Part shown: positions 45,019-53,640 of the stretch, piece by piece
Layout: each line of letters opens with the position of its first letter
Numbering within the stretch: position 1 is the first letter of the stretch
NCBI RefSeq assembly: GCF_011378905.1
Contig: NZ_WTPY01000007.1
Coordinates: 109,729-173,728, forward strand
Direction of reading: 5' to 3'
DNA: 64,000 bases
Source of the DNA: Paraglaciecola sp. 20A4
GTDB taxonomy: Bacteria > Pseudomonadota > Gammaproteobacteria > Enterobacterales > Alteromonadaceae
Made by a program: the position numbers and the translations under genes
Notes under the pieces: generated by a model
What the model saw: only the letters and a program-made list of their open reading frames with translations
The model's database searches: none
What the model was told of the DNA's origin: nothing

Positions 45019-45380
45019 TAAAACCTCACCAAATGGTCGTGCAGGGCTATGCGAACATTAAGTTCATCGTGGGGCAGTGAAGTGACGTCAATACACAAGT
45101 CACTTTTCGTTAGCTGCCGGTCGATAAGGCTCTGCTCACATACGTAAATATCATCGATATCGTAAAAGGTTAAAGCAGGAAATGTTTTACTGTAATTTTT
45201 TCCCTGTTCAGGTAGAGGCTGTTGTGACTTAACGAGTTGAAAAACACCGTCGTCTACAAAGAACAAACTAACATCTTGACCAAAATTAGCGGCGGCTAAC
45301 GCCAAGTCGAGACTCTCTTGACCGTTGGACACCCCATAAGGAGCTGTACTGTTAATGATGCCTACACTCTTTGTTATCAA
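45018..45380 (-). CDS. tusC: Sulfurtransferase complex subunit TusC
   Basis: 120 residues, DsrF/TusC type (SVGIINSTAPYGVSNGQESLDLALAAANFGQDVSLFFVDDGVFQL). Structural subunit between TusB and TusD. Overlaps the end of tusD by 4 nt. Confidence 0.9.
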   Translation of the reverse strand: MITKSVGIINSTAPYGVSNGQESLDLALAAANFGQDVSLFFVDDGVFQLVKSQQPLPEQGKNYSKTFPALTFYDIDDIYVCEQSLIDRQLTKSDLCIDVTSLPHDELNVRIALHDHLVRF

Positions 45381-45766
45381 AACTGTATTACTCTGTCACT
45401 GATTTGCATTAGTTCTACCAATTCACCCAAGCCTACCTCGATGAAAGGGTCAGCGAGGTTAAAACCTTCTTGGCTATTATCTGTGGCATCTTGCTCGTTT
45501 ATTACACCGCGCCTGTTCGCAGCGGTAACGCATACGTTCAGTGGTATTGAATGCTGTACGCTTAACGCAACCCAAGCCGTGTACAAGTCAAATTCATCGC
45601 TATGACCTGATTGAAAACGGTTGGCATTTTGTACACCGCCCTGATAAAAGAAAATGCCTTTTATATCATGACCTAAATTCAACGCCGCGCACACAAAACG
45701 GTAAGCGCTAAACGCGTATTGTTGCTCAAAAGGAGCATGAGTGACCAATAAACTAAGGGTAGCCAT
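45377..45766 (-). CDS. tusD: Sulfurtransferase complex subunit TusD
   Basis: From ATG 45766 the product is 129 residues (E. coli 128). The catalytic Cys that carries the persulfide is in IPLNVCVTAANRRGV. An in-frame GTG at 45802 would lie inside the upstream terminator. First gene of tusD–tusC–tusB–tusE. Confidence 0.92.
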   Translation of the reverse strand: MATLSLLVTHAPFEQQYAFSAYRFVCAALNLGHDIKGIFFYQGGVQNANRFQSGHSDEFDLYTAWVALSVQHSIPLNVCVTAANRRGVINEQDATDNSQEGFNLADPFIEVGLGELVELMQISDRVIQF

Positions 45767-45795
45767 TACTAAAATACCTAAGGTTAGTACAAATA

Positions 45796-45823
45796 AAAAC
45801 ACCCCGACTAAGCGGGGTGTTTT
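45796..45823 (-). terminator. Terminator between yccA and tusD
   Basis: AAAACACCCCG (45796–45806) pairs with CGGGGTGTTTT (45813–45823); on the minus strand it runs into Ts. It separates yccA from the tus operon. Confidence 0.85.
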
Positions 45824-45839
45824 AGCAACACATTAACGA

Positions 45840-46508
45840 TTAGTCATCGCCACCGAAAACACCTAAAAGATGCAAGATAGACGTGAACAAGTTGTATATA
45901 TTCAAGTACATAGATACTGTTGCGCGAATATAGTTAGTTTCACCACCGTTGATGATACGGCTTGTATCAAACAAGATGAAGCCAGACATAATAAACACGA
46001 TAGCAGCACTGACTGCTAAGCTAAGCGCAGGAATTTGGAAAAACAAGTTAGCGAGTGATGCGACAACCGCAACAATCAAACCCACAATTAAGAAACCACC
46101 CATAAAGGAGAAGTCTTTCTTGGTGGTTAATACATAACCTGATAAACCAAAGAATACTAATGCCGTAGCGCCAAAGGCCTGCATAATCATTTCAGGACCG
46201 TTTTGGAAACCAGCATAGTAGTTCAATGTATAACCTAATGAGCCGCCGAGTAAACCCGTAAAGGCAAACACGAACAAAATACCCATTGAGCTTTGCGACG
46301 CTTTATTTAAAAAGAATATCATGACCAACGCAGCTAGGTTCATACCTAAAGCAGCACCTGGGCCGATATTCATTGCTGCAGCTACTCCAGCACAGATTGC
46401 ACTAAATGTGAGAGTCATTGCCAATAGTAAGTACGTATTGCGCAAAACCTTGTTTGTTTGCAGGGCCGAAGCCTGTGCAGTATTGCTATACGTAGAGCGA
46501 TGTTCCAT
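45840..46508 (-). CDS. yccA: Bax inhibitor-1/YccA family inner-membrane protein
   Basis: 222 residues with seven membrane helices and a cytosolic N-terminus (MEHRSTYSNTAQASALQTNKVLRNTY). YccA binds and moderates the FtsH protease. In E. coli yccA is next to tusE, so the linkage here to all four tus genes looks like a merger of two E. coli loci. Confidence 0.9.
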   Translation of the reverse strand: MEHRSTYSNTAQASALQTNKVLRNTYLLLAMTLTFSAICAGVAAAMNIGPGAALGMNLAALVMIFFLNKASQSSMGILFVFAFTGLLGGSLGYTLNYYAGFQNGPEMIMQAFGATALVFFGLSGYVLTTKKDFSFMGGFLIVGLIVAVVASLANLFFQIPALSLAVSAAIVFIMSGFILFDTSRIINGGETNYIRATVSMYLNIYNLFTSILHLLGVFGGDD

Positions 46509-46738
46509 TTGTTACCTCCAATAGGTAAAGTGATGTTGTAAAACAGTTAATATATCTATGATGCCTTTGTATGGGGTTTTGTTCAATTATTCAAGTGCTA
46601 GCGTCGACTATTATGCGAAATATTAGTAACTTGATGTAAAATCACCCAGTATGATTAAATTGTAGTCGGTCAGCAGGTTTAGGGTAATAAAGGCTTTACA
46701 AGCACAGGAAACGTCATTATTATTCTGCTCCTCAATTC

Positions 46739-46830
46739 GGAGAGGTGGCAGAGCTTGGTTTAATGCACCTGACTTGAAATCAGACGTAGGGTCAAACCTA
46801 CCGTGGGTTCGAATCCCTCCCTCTCCGCCA
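46739..46830 (+). tRNA. tRNA-Ser (UGA), copy 1
   Basis: 92 nt including encoded CCA. Acceptor GGAGAGG pairs with CCTCTCC, anticodon TGA sits in CTTGAAA, and a long variable arm (GTAGGG…CCTAC) marks a class II serine tRNA. The T-stem GTGGG/CCCTC has one U·U mismatch. Copy 2 follows 58 nt downstream. Confidence 0.95.
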
Positions 46831-46888
46831 TATTGTGTTAGTAAGTAGATTTATATTAGTTGAATTAAATCTACTTACAGAAAAAATT

Positions 46889-46980
46889 GGATAGCTGGCA
46901 GAGCTCGGTTTAATGCACCTGACTTGAAATCAGACGTAGGGTCAAACCTACCGGGGGTTCGAATCCCTCGCTATCCGCCA
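46889..46980 (+). tRNA. tRNA-Ser (UGA), copy 2
   Basis: 92 nt, body nearly identical to copy 1, but the acceptor is GGATAGC/GCTATCC, so both strands changed together and pairing is kept. Anticodon TGA; CCA encoded. Followed by a terminator and tandem repeats that carry pieces of its 3' end. Confidence 0.95.
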
Positions 46981-46987
46981 TAAAAAC

Positions 46988-47024
46988 AAAAAAGCCTCAA
47001 CGTTTTTCGTTGGGGCTTTTTTGT
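46988..47024 (+). terminator. Terminator after the tRNA-Ser pair
   Basis: AAAAAAGCCTCAACG pairs with CGTTGGGGCTTTTTT around a TTTTT loop, one G·U pair. Its 3' arm is also the start of the tandem repeat. Confidence 0.85.
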
Positions 47025-47503
47025 TTTCGCTGTGTCGGATTGTGAGGGTGAGAACCCCCGCGGTTCGAGCGAATGTCAGGAACATTCACTACCGCCGCAG
47101 GCGCATGTAGCGTCAGGCACAGGGACGTGCCTGAGTACATCCCTCGCGCTTTGGCTCGTATTATCAGATAGTTAAATCAACAACCGTATCCGTTGGGGCT
47201 TTTTTGTTTTCGCTGTGTCGGATAGCGAGGGTGAGAAGCCCCCGCTGTTCGAGCGAATGTCAGGAACATTCACTACCGGCGCAGGCGCGCGTAGCGTCAG
47301 GCGCTGGGATGTGCCTGAGTACATCCCTCGCGCTTTGGCTCGTATTATCAGATAGTTAAATCGACAACCGTATCCGTTGGCTTTTTTGTTTTCGCTGTGT
47401 CGGATTGTGAGGGTGAGAACTTCCGCGGTTCGAGCGAATGTCAGGAACATTCACTAGCGGCGCAGGCGCGCGTAGCGCCAGGCACAGTGATGTGCCTGAG
47501 TAC
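47008..47503 (+). repeat. About 2.7 tandem copies of a ~184-bp repeat behind tRNA-Ser
   Basis: Units start at 47008, 47191 and 47375, each with CGTTGG…CTTTTTTGTTTTCGCTG; the third stops at 47503. Each unit holds hairpins GAATGT/ACATTC and, in units 1 and 3, CAGGCAC/GTGCCTG, and ends (units 1, 2) with GTATCCG resembling the tRNA 3' end. Unit 2 carries CGGATAGCGAGGG (47219–47231), the exact reverse complement of 46965–46977 in tRNA-Ser copy 2; units 1 and 3 have a mutated version. A reading frame on the minus strand across the units is probably not a gene. Confidence 0.9.
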
Positions 47504-47534
47504 GGAACTAATTTTTCCATGCTAATCAGCAATA

Positions 47535-48707
47535 TTACGGAATTTCGTCTCGTTTTATTAAATAAGTGATCAGCAACGTACCAATTAACATAGTGCCTGC
47601 CGACAGATATAGCCCCAAATTATAACTCCCTAACCAAGCCGTTAGTAAGCCCGTACTGGCAGGAGCAATAATCTGCGCGACACCGTAAGCTAAAGTCATT
47701 TTCCCCATAAATTTTGCTGGATTAGACGGATAAAAGTGTCCGGCCATGGTCAAAACAAGGCTAACGATCGCAACAAACGTGGCGCCAAACAAAATCGCAC
47801 TGATTGCAATAACAATTAGGTTAGCACTGAGAGTTGGTAGCATTATGCCTACGATTTGCAGGCAAAAAGCTAAAAACAGCGTCATCAAATAGCCCCATTT
47901 ACGTGCAATCCTATCCGCTATCAAAACAGCCGGTGTAGCCGCTAAACCTAGGAGAATAAATACCTGTTGGCCGCGGCCTGTTAGTGACGGAATACCTTCA
48001 ACAATATCTACGATAAATGTTGCGCTGACCACATAACCGTAACCCGCACAAAAATAAGCGGCCATGATGACCCATGTAAAGACTTTACTCGGTGGACAGT
48101 CTTTTACTTTATTCGCAACTAAACTGTCCATGTTACGAGCTGGGTTAGGTATCCAGATCCAGGCCGGTATAGCAAATACGATTGCCATCAACGAAAGATA
48201 TAGCCATTGATACTGCCAACCTACTGATAACCGAAGTAATATTTCAACCAAAATGGCTGCGATAAAAATACTTAGTCCAATGCCAGAAAAATGTATACCC
48301 AGCTCACCTCTTTTACCATGATGAACAAGCCACTTAAGAATTAAGCCTGACGCAATAATAAAGCCCGCAGAGGTACATATACCGGATATAAAACGCAATA
48401 TTGCCCACAGGTAAATATCTGTCGTTAGTCCCATCGCTGCAGTGGTGACAACGGCCAGAACTAAGTAGAGCCGATAAAGAAGATATTTATGCGTAAGGTT
48501 ATTTAGATTTGAAACAATTAGTACACCGACTAAATATCCTAAATAGTTAATGGTCGCCAGCCATCCACCACCCACCTCGGTTAAACCTGCATCAGACTGC
48601 ATTAATGGCAGCAACGACGTATATGAAAAACGAGCAATGCCGGCAGTGACGATCAAACTGCAAATTCCCGCTGTATATACTTTAATTTTCGATAGCTGAT
48701 TACTCAT
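47535..48707 (-). CDS. MFS transporter, YbfB/YjiJ family
   Basis: 390 residues with about 12 membrane helices, typical of a small MFS permease (GIARFSYTSLLPLMQSDAGLTEVGGGWLATINYLGYLVG). The early motif matches YbfB/YjiJ-type carriers, substrate unknown. A decayed LysR regulator is divergent from it, the usual arrangement for a regulated transporter, so it may now be unregulated. Confidence 0.85.
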   Translation of the reverse strand: MSNQLSKIKVYTAGICSLIVTAGIARFSYTSLLPLMQSDAGLTEVGGGWLATINYLGYLVGVLIVSNLNNLTHKYLLYRLYLVLAVVTTAAMGLTTDIYLWAILRFISGICTSAGFIIASGLILKWLVHHGKRGELGIHFSGIGLSIFIAAILVEILLRLSVGWQYQWLYLSLMAIVFAIPAWIWIPNPARNMDSLVANKVKDCPPSKVFTWVIMAAYFCAGYGYVVSATFIVDIVEGIPSLTGRGQQVFILLGLAATPAVLIADRIARKWGYLMTLFLAFCLQIVGIMLPTLSANLIVIAISAILFGATFVAIVSLVLTMAGHFYPSNPAKFMGKMTLAYGVAQIIAPASTGLLTAWLGSYNLGLYLSAGTMLIGTLLITYLIKRDEIP

Positions 48708-48813
48708 GTTTCTTCTTATGCAGGGGTAATAAGCAGTAGTCTACGGGCTTTTTAATTTAGTAAAAATTGAATAGTGTTGAATTAATGTTTCAATATATGA
48801 GCATTTTTCGAAG

Positions 48814-49552
48814 ATGCTCGGCCTTCGCACGTTCAAAGCGATAGTTCCGATGGGATTAAAGATGCGTCCGCTCTTTTGTACACAGTGTCATTGAATATTC
48901 CAACGCGCATCCAAAAACTCGAAAACGAGCTAGGGGTAAAGCTATTTAAAATGAGGCTTCACAAGCTAGAACTTACTTCTACGAGGTATCAACTTTACGA
49001 TTACGCTAAACGAATCCTCAACTTAACTCAGCAAGCCGGGTTTGCCGTGCAGATACACAAGTAACTTAGATAACTTATTATCAGAACAACTGAAATATTT
49101 GCTGAGGTGTATTTGCCAAATGCCCTTAAAGACTTAAAACGAATGAAGCCGAGCATTAAGCCGATGATTCAGACCGCAACGAGCGCGGAGTTAATAAGGC
49201 GTGTTTGAACACTAAATTCATTATGCTTTTGTTGGCAATAAGGTGAGTCATGAGCGCTTGATATTCTTGCTGATTGTCAAAGAAGATCATGTCATTGTTG
49301 AGCCAAATGACCAGCAATACGAAAAGATATTGATTGTTCGTCAAAGGGGGGGGACCGCCAATCGGCAGTTTAATGGCAAAACAGTGCTGGGCGCAGTGAC
49401 GAGCAGGTCATGACGATGGGCAGTGTCGAAGGCCTACATAGCTGTATTGCTGCTAACCTTGGTACAAAGTTATTGGCAAAGGGATGGTAATGAACAGACG
49501 TAATGAGTCTTCATTGCGTAAAATCCAAGTCATTGAGCCGCAAAAAATTTAA
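48814..49552 (+). pseudogene. LysR-type regulator pseudogene
   Basis: Pieces of one LysR protein are readable in order but in different frames: LGLRTFKAI, then after a shift DASALLYTVSLNIPTRIQKLENELGVKLFKM (the helix-turn-helix), then VYLPNALKDLKRMKPSIKPMIQTATSAELIRR, then AFVGNKVSHERLIF, and MGSVEGLHSCIAANLG near the end. At least three frameshifts or stops break it. It is divergent from the MFS transporter and was probably its regulator. Confidence 0.85.
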
Positions 49553-49780
49553 TATTTCTCTTATTTTTCTTTAAGATAATCCGTTAGTAGAGGACATCAG
49601 ATCGATTGCTAACGTCTATTGATAAAGCATAAAGAACGCTATCGCCAGAACGTGTATAACAGTCGCTCTCATATTAGATAAACCAGCAATTTTAATATCT
49701 CTCAAAAATATAACCGTGACTTTGTAGGGTTATTTACTTTATGCTCTTTCGCCTAACAGTAAAATCGGTCTAGTGAAATT

Positions 49781-50014
49781 ATGAATCAGAATCATGAAGT
49801 GGGTAGTTTGGTTAAGCGCTTCGCCGATATAGCTGAAGTGCCAAGCAAGTGTCGATGTGGTGGAGCACCGACAGCGCCAGTAAGGGTACCTGACTGCGAA
49901 AATCGTTGGACCATTAAGTGCTCCGCCCACACCTGTTTAGCGCGCAATACTTGTCAAGGTTTGAAAGATACGATAAGTGGTTGGAATAGGTTGAGTACGC
50001 ATTTTTACCGATAA
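49781..50014 (+). CDS. Small Cys-rich (putative zinc-ribbon) protein
   Basis: 77 residues with six Cys (KCRCGG, PDCENRW, IKCSAHTCLARNTC) and a C-terminal DTISGWNRL. The CxCGG…C…C…WN order recalls the Lar-type restriction-alleviation/phage zinc ribbons, but the match is weak. No strong ribosome-binding site precedes the ATG. It lies between a pseudogene and uvrY, with 228 bp of unassigned AT-rich DNA upstream. Confidence 0.55.
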   Translation: MNQNHEVGSLVKRFADIAEVPSKCRCGGAPTAPVRVPDCENRWTIKCSAHTCLARNTCQGLKDTISGWNRLSTHFYR

Positions 50015-50153
50015 GTACAAATTTCGAGCAGTTTTGCGAAATATTTATTAATAAAGCGTAAATTTAGTCAATTGAAAGCTGAAATTACTTCGCATTTATG
50101 TGATATTTAGACACTATTACAGAGAAAAATTACACTCCTCTAGGAGCACTTGT

Positions 50154-50798
50154 TTGATAAAAATATTGTTGGTTGATGATCACGAGCTGGTCAGAACCGG
50201 TATAAGACGTATTTTGGAAGATGTACAAGGTTTTGTCGTAGTTGGAGAAGCTACAACAGGTGAAGAGGCAGTCAAGTTCTGCCGTAAAAATGCACCTGAT
50301 TTGGTATTAATGGATATGAGTATGCCTGGCATTGGTGGTTTGGAAGCGACCAAGCAGATCTTGCGTTTTAGCGAGAACACACGAATTATTGTGTTATCGG
50401 TTCACAAAGAAAATCCTATCCCGGCGAAGGTTATGCGCATGGGGGCATTTGGTTATTTGACTAAAGATTCAGATCCTAAAGAAATGGAACTAGCTATTCG
50501 CAAAGTTGCAGCAGGGCAAAAATACGTGTCACCAGACATCGCCCAGCAAATTGCGATCGGTGCGTTAGATTTTAGCGACGGTAATCCGTTCGAATCCTTG
50601 TCTGAAAGAGAGTTAGAAATAACCCTCATGCTAACAAAAGGTTCAAAGGTGCCTGATATTGCAAAGTTCTTAAATATCAGTGCCAAGACGGTTAACACCC
50701 ATCGTTATCGCATGTTTGAGAAACTGAGTGTCAGTACCGACGTTGAACTTACGCATTTGGCATTGCGTCATAAGTTGATAAATTCAGAAAATTTGTAA
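50154..50798 (+). CDS. uvrY: Two-component response regulator UvrY/GacA
   Basis: 214 residues: receiver domain (ILLVDDHELVRTGIRR, phosphorylated Asp in LVLMDMSMPG, Lys in GYLTKDSD) and LuxR-type HTH (LSERELEITLMLTKGSKVPDIAKFLNISAKTVNTHRYRMFEKL). Partner of BarA/GacS; drives Csr/Rsm small RNAs. The start is TTG at 50154, 7 nt after AGGAG, giving family length; an ATG 54 nt upstream has no such site. uvrC begins 3 nt after its stop. Confidence 0.94.
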   Translation: MIKILLVDDHELVRTGIRRILEDVQGFVVVGEATTGEEAVKFCRKNAPDLVLMDMSMPGIGGLEATKQILRFSENTRIIVLSVHKENPIPAKVMRMGAFGYLTKDSDPKEMELAIRKVAAGQKYVSPDIAQQIAIGALDFSDGNPFESLSERELEITLMLTKGSKVPDIAKFLNISAKTVNTHRYRMFEKLSVSTDVELTHLALRHKLINSENL

Positions 50799-50801
50799 TT
50801 A

Positions 50802-52628
50802 ATGAACGACAAGCTTCCGTTTGATTCTAAAGCTTTTCTTAAGGATCTGACTAATCAACCCGGTGTTTACCGCATGTATAATCACAATCAGGATGTGATT
50901 TACGTCGGTAAAGCCAAAAATCTTAAAAACCGTGTATCGAGCTACTTTCGAAGTCAGGTCGATGGCATTAAAACTCAATCTCTGGTTAAGCAAATAGCCC
51001 ATATGGATGTCACTGTGGTTCACAGTGAAGCCGAAGCCTTTATTCTTGAAAATAATTTTATCAAGAAGTACAAGCCACGCTATAACGTTCTACTTAGAGA
51101 TGATAAGTCATATCCGTTTATCTTCTTGTCGGAGCATACACACCCACGTTTAGCCAACCACCGGGGTCCCAAAAAGCGTAAAGGTGAGTATTTTGGTCCT
51201 TATCCAAGTGCTTGGGCCGTGCGTGAAAGTCTGCGTACCATGCAACGAATTTTCCCGATTCGCCAATGTGAAGACAGCTATTATCGCGCACGCTCGCGCC
51301 CATGCTTGCAATATCAGTTACAACGCTGCGCTGGGCCCTGCGTTGAAGGCCTTGTTAGTGATGAAGAATACCAAGCACAAGTCGACTTGGCCCGACTGTT
51401 CCTCAAGGGTAAAAACAAACAGGTTATTGATTCTCTTGTACAACGAATGGAAACCGCCAGTGAAAACCTGCGCTTTGAAGCGGCAGCGCGTTATCGCGAT
51501 CAAATTAGCGCGCTAAATAAAGTTCAAGAGCAGCAGTGGGTCAGCGGTAATCAAGAAGAAATGGATGTGTTTGGCTTTGCTTATCGGAATGGCATTGCTA
51601 GCATTCAAGGCCTGTTTATCCGAGACAATAAGTTACTCGGCAGTAAAAGCTTTTATCCCAAGGTACCCGCCAATGCTAGCGATGAAGAGGTATTTCAGTC
51701 TTTTATCCTGCAGTTTTACTTAGCGGGTAATAAAGTGATACCTAAGCAAGTTATTACGCCTGTTGAACTCACAGAGCAGAGCGCTATTGAAGAATTGCTA
51801 ACAAAAGAAGCAGGGCGTCGTATTCAGTTTTATCGTGGCGCAAGGGATGAAAAACGACGTTATTTAGAATTAGCCAATACCAATGCTGAGAATGCGCTTA
51901 TTGCGCGTCAAGGCCAACAGAAATCTGTTTTTGCCCGCTACACAGAATTAGAGAAAATTCTCGACTTTGAGCAACCAATTCAGCGCATGGAATGTTTCGA
52001 TATCAGCCATACGTCAGGGCAGTTAACTGTAGCGTCTTGTGTGGTATTTAATCGCGAGGGACCTTTTAAAGCGGATTATCGTCTCTATAACATCGAAGGG
52101 ATCACGCCCGGAGACGACTACGCAGCAATGGCACAAGCGCTTGCGCGTCGTTATCGAGATGTAAAAGATGAAAGTAAAATCCCTGATATATTGTTTATTG
52201 ACGGCGGAAAAGGGCAATTAACCCAAGCCGAAGATTACTTTGAGAATTGGAAACACGAGAAAAAACCCTTGTTGATAGGGGTGGCTAAAGGTAGCAGTCG
52301 TAAGGCGGGTCTCGAAACGCTTATTTTAGCGGGTAACCATGCTACTATCCCGTTATCAGGCGACTCAATAGCCTTACACCTGATCCAACATATTCGTGAC
52401 GAATCACATCGATTTGCCATCACCGGACACCGAGCGAGGCGTCAAAAAGATAAAAAGACGTCAAAACTTGAATCAATCCCAGGAGTAGGCGCTAAGCGTA
52501 GGCAGAGCTTACTTAAATACATGGGCGGCATGCATGGTATTTTGCAGGCCAGTCGCAGTGAAATTGCCAAAGTGCCAGGGATCAGTACAGAACTAGCGGA
52601 TACGATTTATGATCATATCCATAATTAA
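50802..52628 (+). CDS. uvrC: UvrABC system protein C
   Basis: 608 residues (E. coli 610). N-terminal GIY-YIG nuclease (QPGVYRMYN…VIYVGKAKNLKNR) makes the 3' cut; Cys-rich region (RPCLQYQLQRCAGPC); UVR motif (AARYRDQISALN); RNase H-like domain (ECFDISHTSG, LFIDGGKGQL) makes the 5' cut; C-terminal HhH repeats (IPGVGAKRRQSLL, VPGISTELADTIY). Operon uvrY–uvrC–pgsA. Confidence 0.97.
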   Translation: MNDKLPFDSKAFLKDLTNQPGVYRMYNHNQDVIYVGKAKNLKNRVSSYFRSQVDGIKTQSLVKQIAHMDVTVVHSEAEAFILENNFIKKYKPRYNVLLRDDKSYPFIFLSEHTHPRLANHRGPKKRKGEYFGPYPSAWAVRESLRTMQRIFPIRQCEDSYYRARSRPCLQYQLQRCAGPCVEGLVSDEEYQAQVDLARLFLKGKNKQVIDSLVQRMETASENLRFEAAARYRDQISALNKVQEQQWVSGNQEEMDVFGFAYRNGIASIQGLFIRDNKLLGSKSFYPKVPANASDEEVFQSFILQFYLAGNKVIPKQVITPVELTEQSAIEELLTKEAGRRIQFYRGARDEKRRYLELANTNAENALIARQGQQKSVFARYTELEKILDFEQPIQRMECFDISHTSGQLTVASCVVFNREGPFKADYRLYNIEGITPGDDYAAMAQALARRYRDVKDESKIPDILFIDGGKGQLTQAEDYFENWKHEKKPLLIGVAKGSSRKAGLETLILAGNHATIPLSGDSIALHLIQHIRDESHRFAITGHRARRQKDKKTSKLESIPGVGAKRRQSLLKYMGGMHGILQASRSEIAKVPGISTELADTIYDHIHN

Positions 52629-52697
52629 AACAAGCTCGTTAAAAACACGAGACAGTAGGTTCGCCTACTCAACATAATCACGAGGACTAACCGCTAA

Positions 52698-53276
52698 ATG
52701 TGGACTATCCCTAACATCATCACCTTGATCCGCGTTTTATTAATACCTATCTTTGTCGCGGTGTATTTTCTCGATTGGAAATGGGCGCATCAGGCCGCAG
52801 CATTTATTTTTTGGTTTGCTGCTATCACCGATTGGTTCGACGGCTATTTAGCCCGTAAGTTAGAGCAATCTACCGCGTTTGGTGCTTTTTTAGACCCCGT
52901 GGCCGACAAACTCATTGTCGCTACGGCATTACTGCTTATTACTGATACGTACGCCACTGCGTGGATAACCGTACCGGCAATATTATTATTAGCGAGAGAA
53001 GTCTATATTTCGGCCCTGCGGGAATGGATGGGCCAAAAGGGCTTACAAGATACTGTTAAAGTATCATTTATGGGCAAAGCAAAAACCATGGCGCAAATGC
53101 TCGCCTTGATCGGTTTGCTCTCAGAGATGCAATATTTTATGGGAATTCCCATCTATTGGGTGACGCTAGGGTACATTTTATTGTATTTTGCCGCGGTATT
53201 ATCGCTATGGTCTATGGTGACTTATACAATTGCAGCTTGGCCTTCGCTATCAAAATCCGAAAGTAAACAGGCTTAA
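52698..53276 (+). CDS. pgsA: CDP-diacylglycerol--glycerol-3-phosphate 3-phosphatidyltransferase
   Basis: 192 residues, membrane enzyme of phosphatidylglycerol synthesis. The CDP-alcohol phosphotransferase signature DWFDGYLARKLEQSTAFGAF–LDPVADK with its three Asp is intact. Begins MWTIPNIITLIRVLLIP. Follows uvrC and precedes the tRNA operon, as in E. coli. Confidence 0.95.
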   Translation: MWTIPNIITLIRVLLIPIFVAVYFLDWKWAHQAAAFIFWFAAITDWFDGYLARKLEQSTAFGAFLDPVADKLIVATALLLITDTYATAWITVPAILLLAREVYISALREWMGQKGLQDTVKVSFMGKAKTMAQMLALIGLLSEMQYFMGIPIYWVTLGYILLYFAAVLSLWSMVTYTIAAWPSLSKSESKQA

Positions 53277-53351
53277 ATGGGCAAAATTGTTTGAAAATAA
53301 CGCGCATTAGTCAAAAATCAAGCAGTCAGTCATAAAATGTTATTTTTGTTG

Positions 53352-53379
53352 TTGACAGTCTTGATAGTGAATGTAGAAT
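53352..53379 (+). promoter_or_regulatory. Sigma-70 promoter of the tRNA-Gly/Cys/Leu operon
   Basis: TTGACA (53352–53357) and TAGAAT (53374–53379) are 16 bp apart, followed by a GC-containing discriminator. It lies about 84 bp before tRNA-Gly. Confidence 0.75.
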
Positions 53380-53462
53380 GCAGCCCAGATTTAGAGAGCA
53401 GCACACAACTCGCTAAGTAAACAAAACATCGTTACTTAACAAGTTTGCTTTTTAAAACAGGT

Positions 53463-53537
53463 GCGGGAATAGCTCAGTGGTAGAGCACAACCTTGCCAAG
53501 GTTGGGGTCGCGAGTTCGAATCTCGTTTCCCGCTCCA
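53463..53537 (+). tRNA. tRNA-Gly (GCC)
   Basis: 75 nt with CCA. Acceptor GCGGGAA/TTCCCGC, anticodon GCC in CTTGCCAAG, T-loop TTCGAAT. First tRNA of the operon. Confidence 0.95.
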
Positions 53538-53610
53538 AATTAATGCAGTAAGTAGTAAAGATGTTTTTGCTACCGGTAGCTCCCCCAAGGGGTCGCAACC
53601 ACGCGGTGGC

Positions 53611-53640
53611 CGGATACGAATATCGTTTCCCGCTCCAAAT
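53611..53640 (+). repeat. Degenerate copy of the tRNA-Gly 3' end
   Basis: This stretch copies 53511–53540 at an offset of exactly 100 bp; the last 18 nt (53623–53640 against 53523–53540, TCGTTTCCCGCTCCAAAT) are identical. The 50 bp after each copy are also alike (both contain GTTTTTG). The 5' half of the tRNA is not recoverable, so it cannot be a functional tRNA. Confidence 0.85.

Noticed and set aside
47172..47450. Open frame on the minus strand across the tRNA-Ser repeats
   Set aside because: It exists only because the repeat period keeps the frame open; the peptide is a translation of structured, tRNA-like sequence and has no start signal.
46988..47503. Tandem repeats as a CRISPR array
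   Set aside because: Units are ~184 bp and continuous without short unique spacers; no cas genes.
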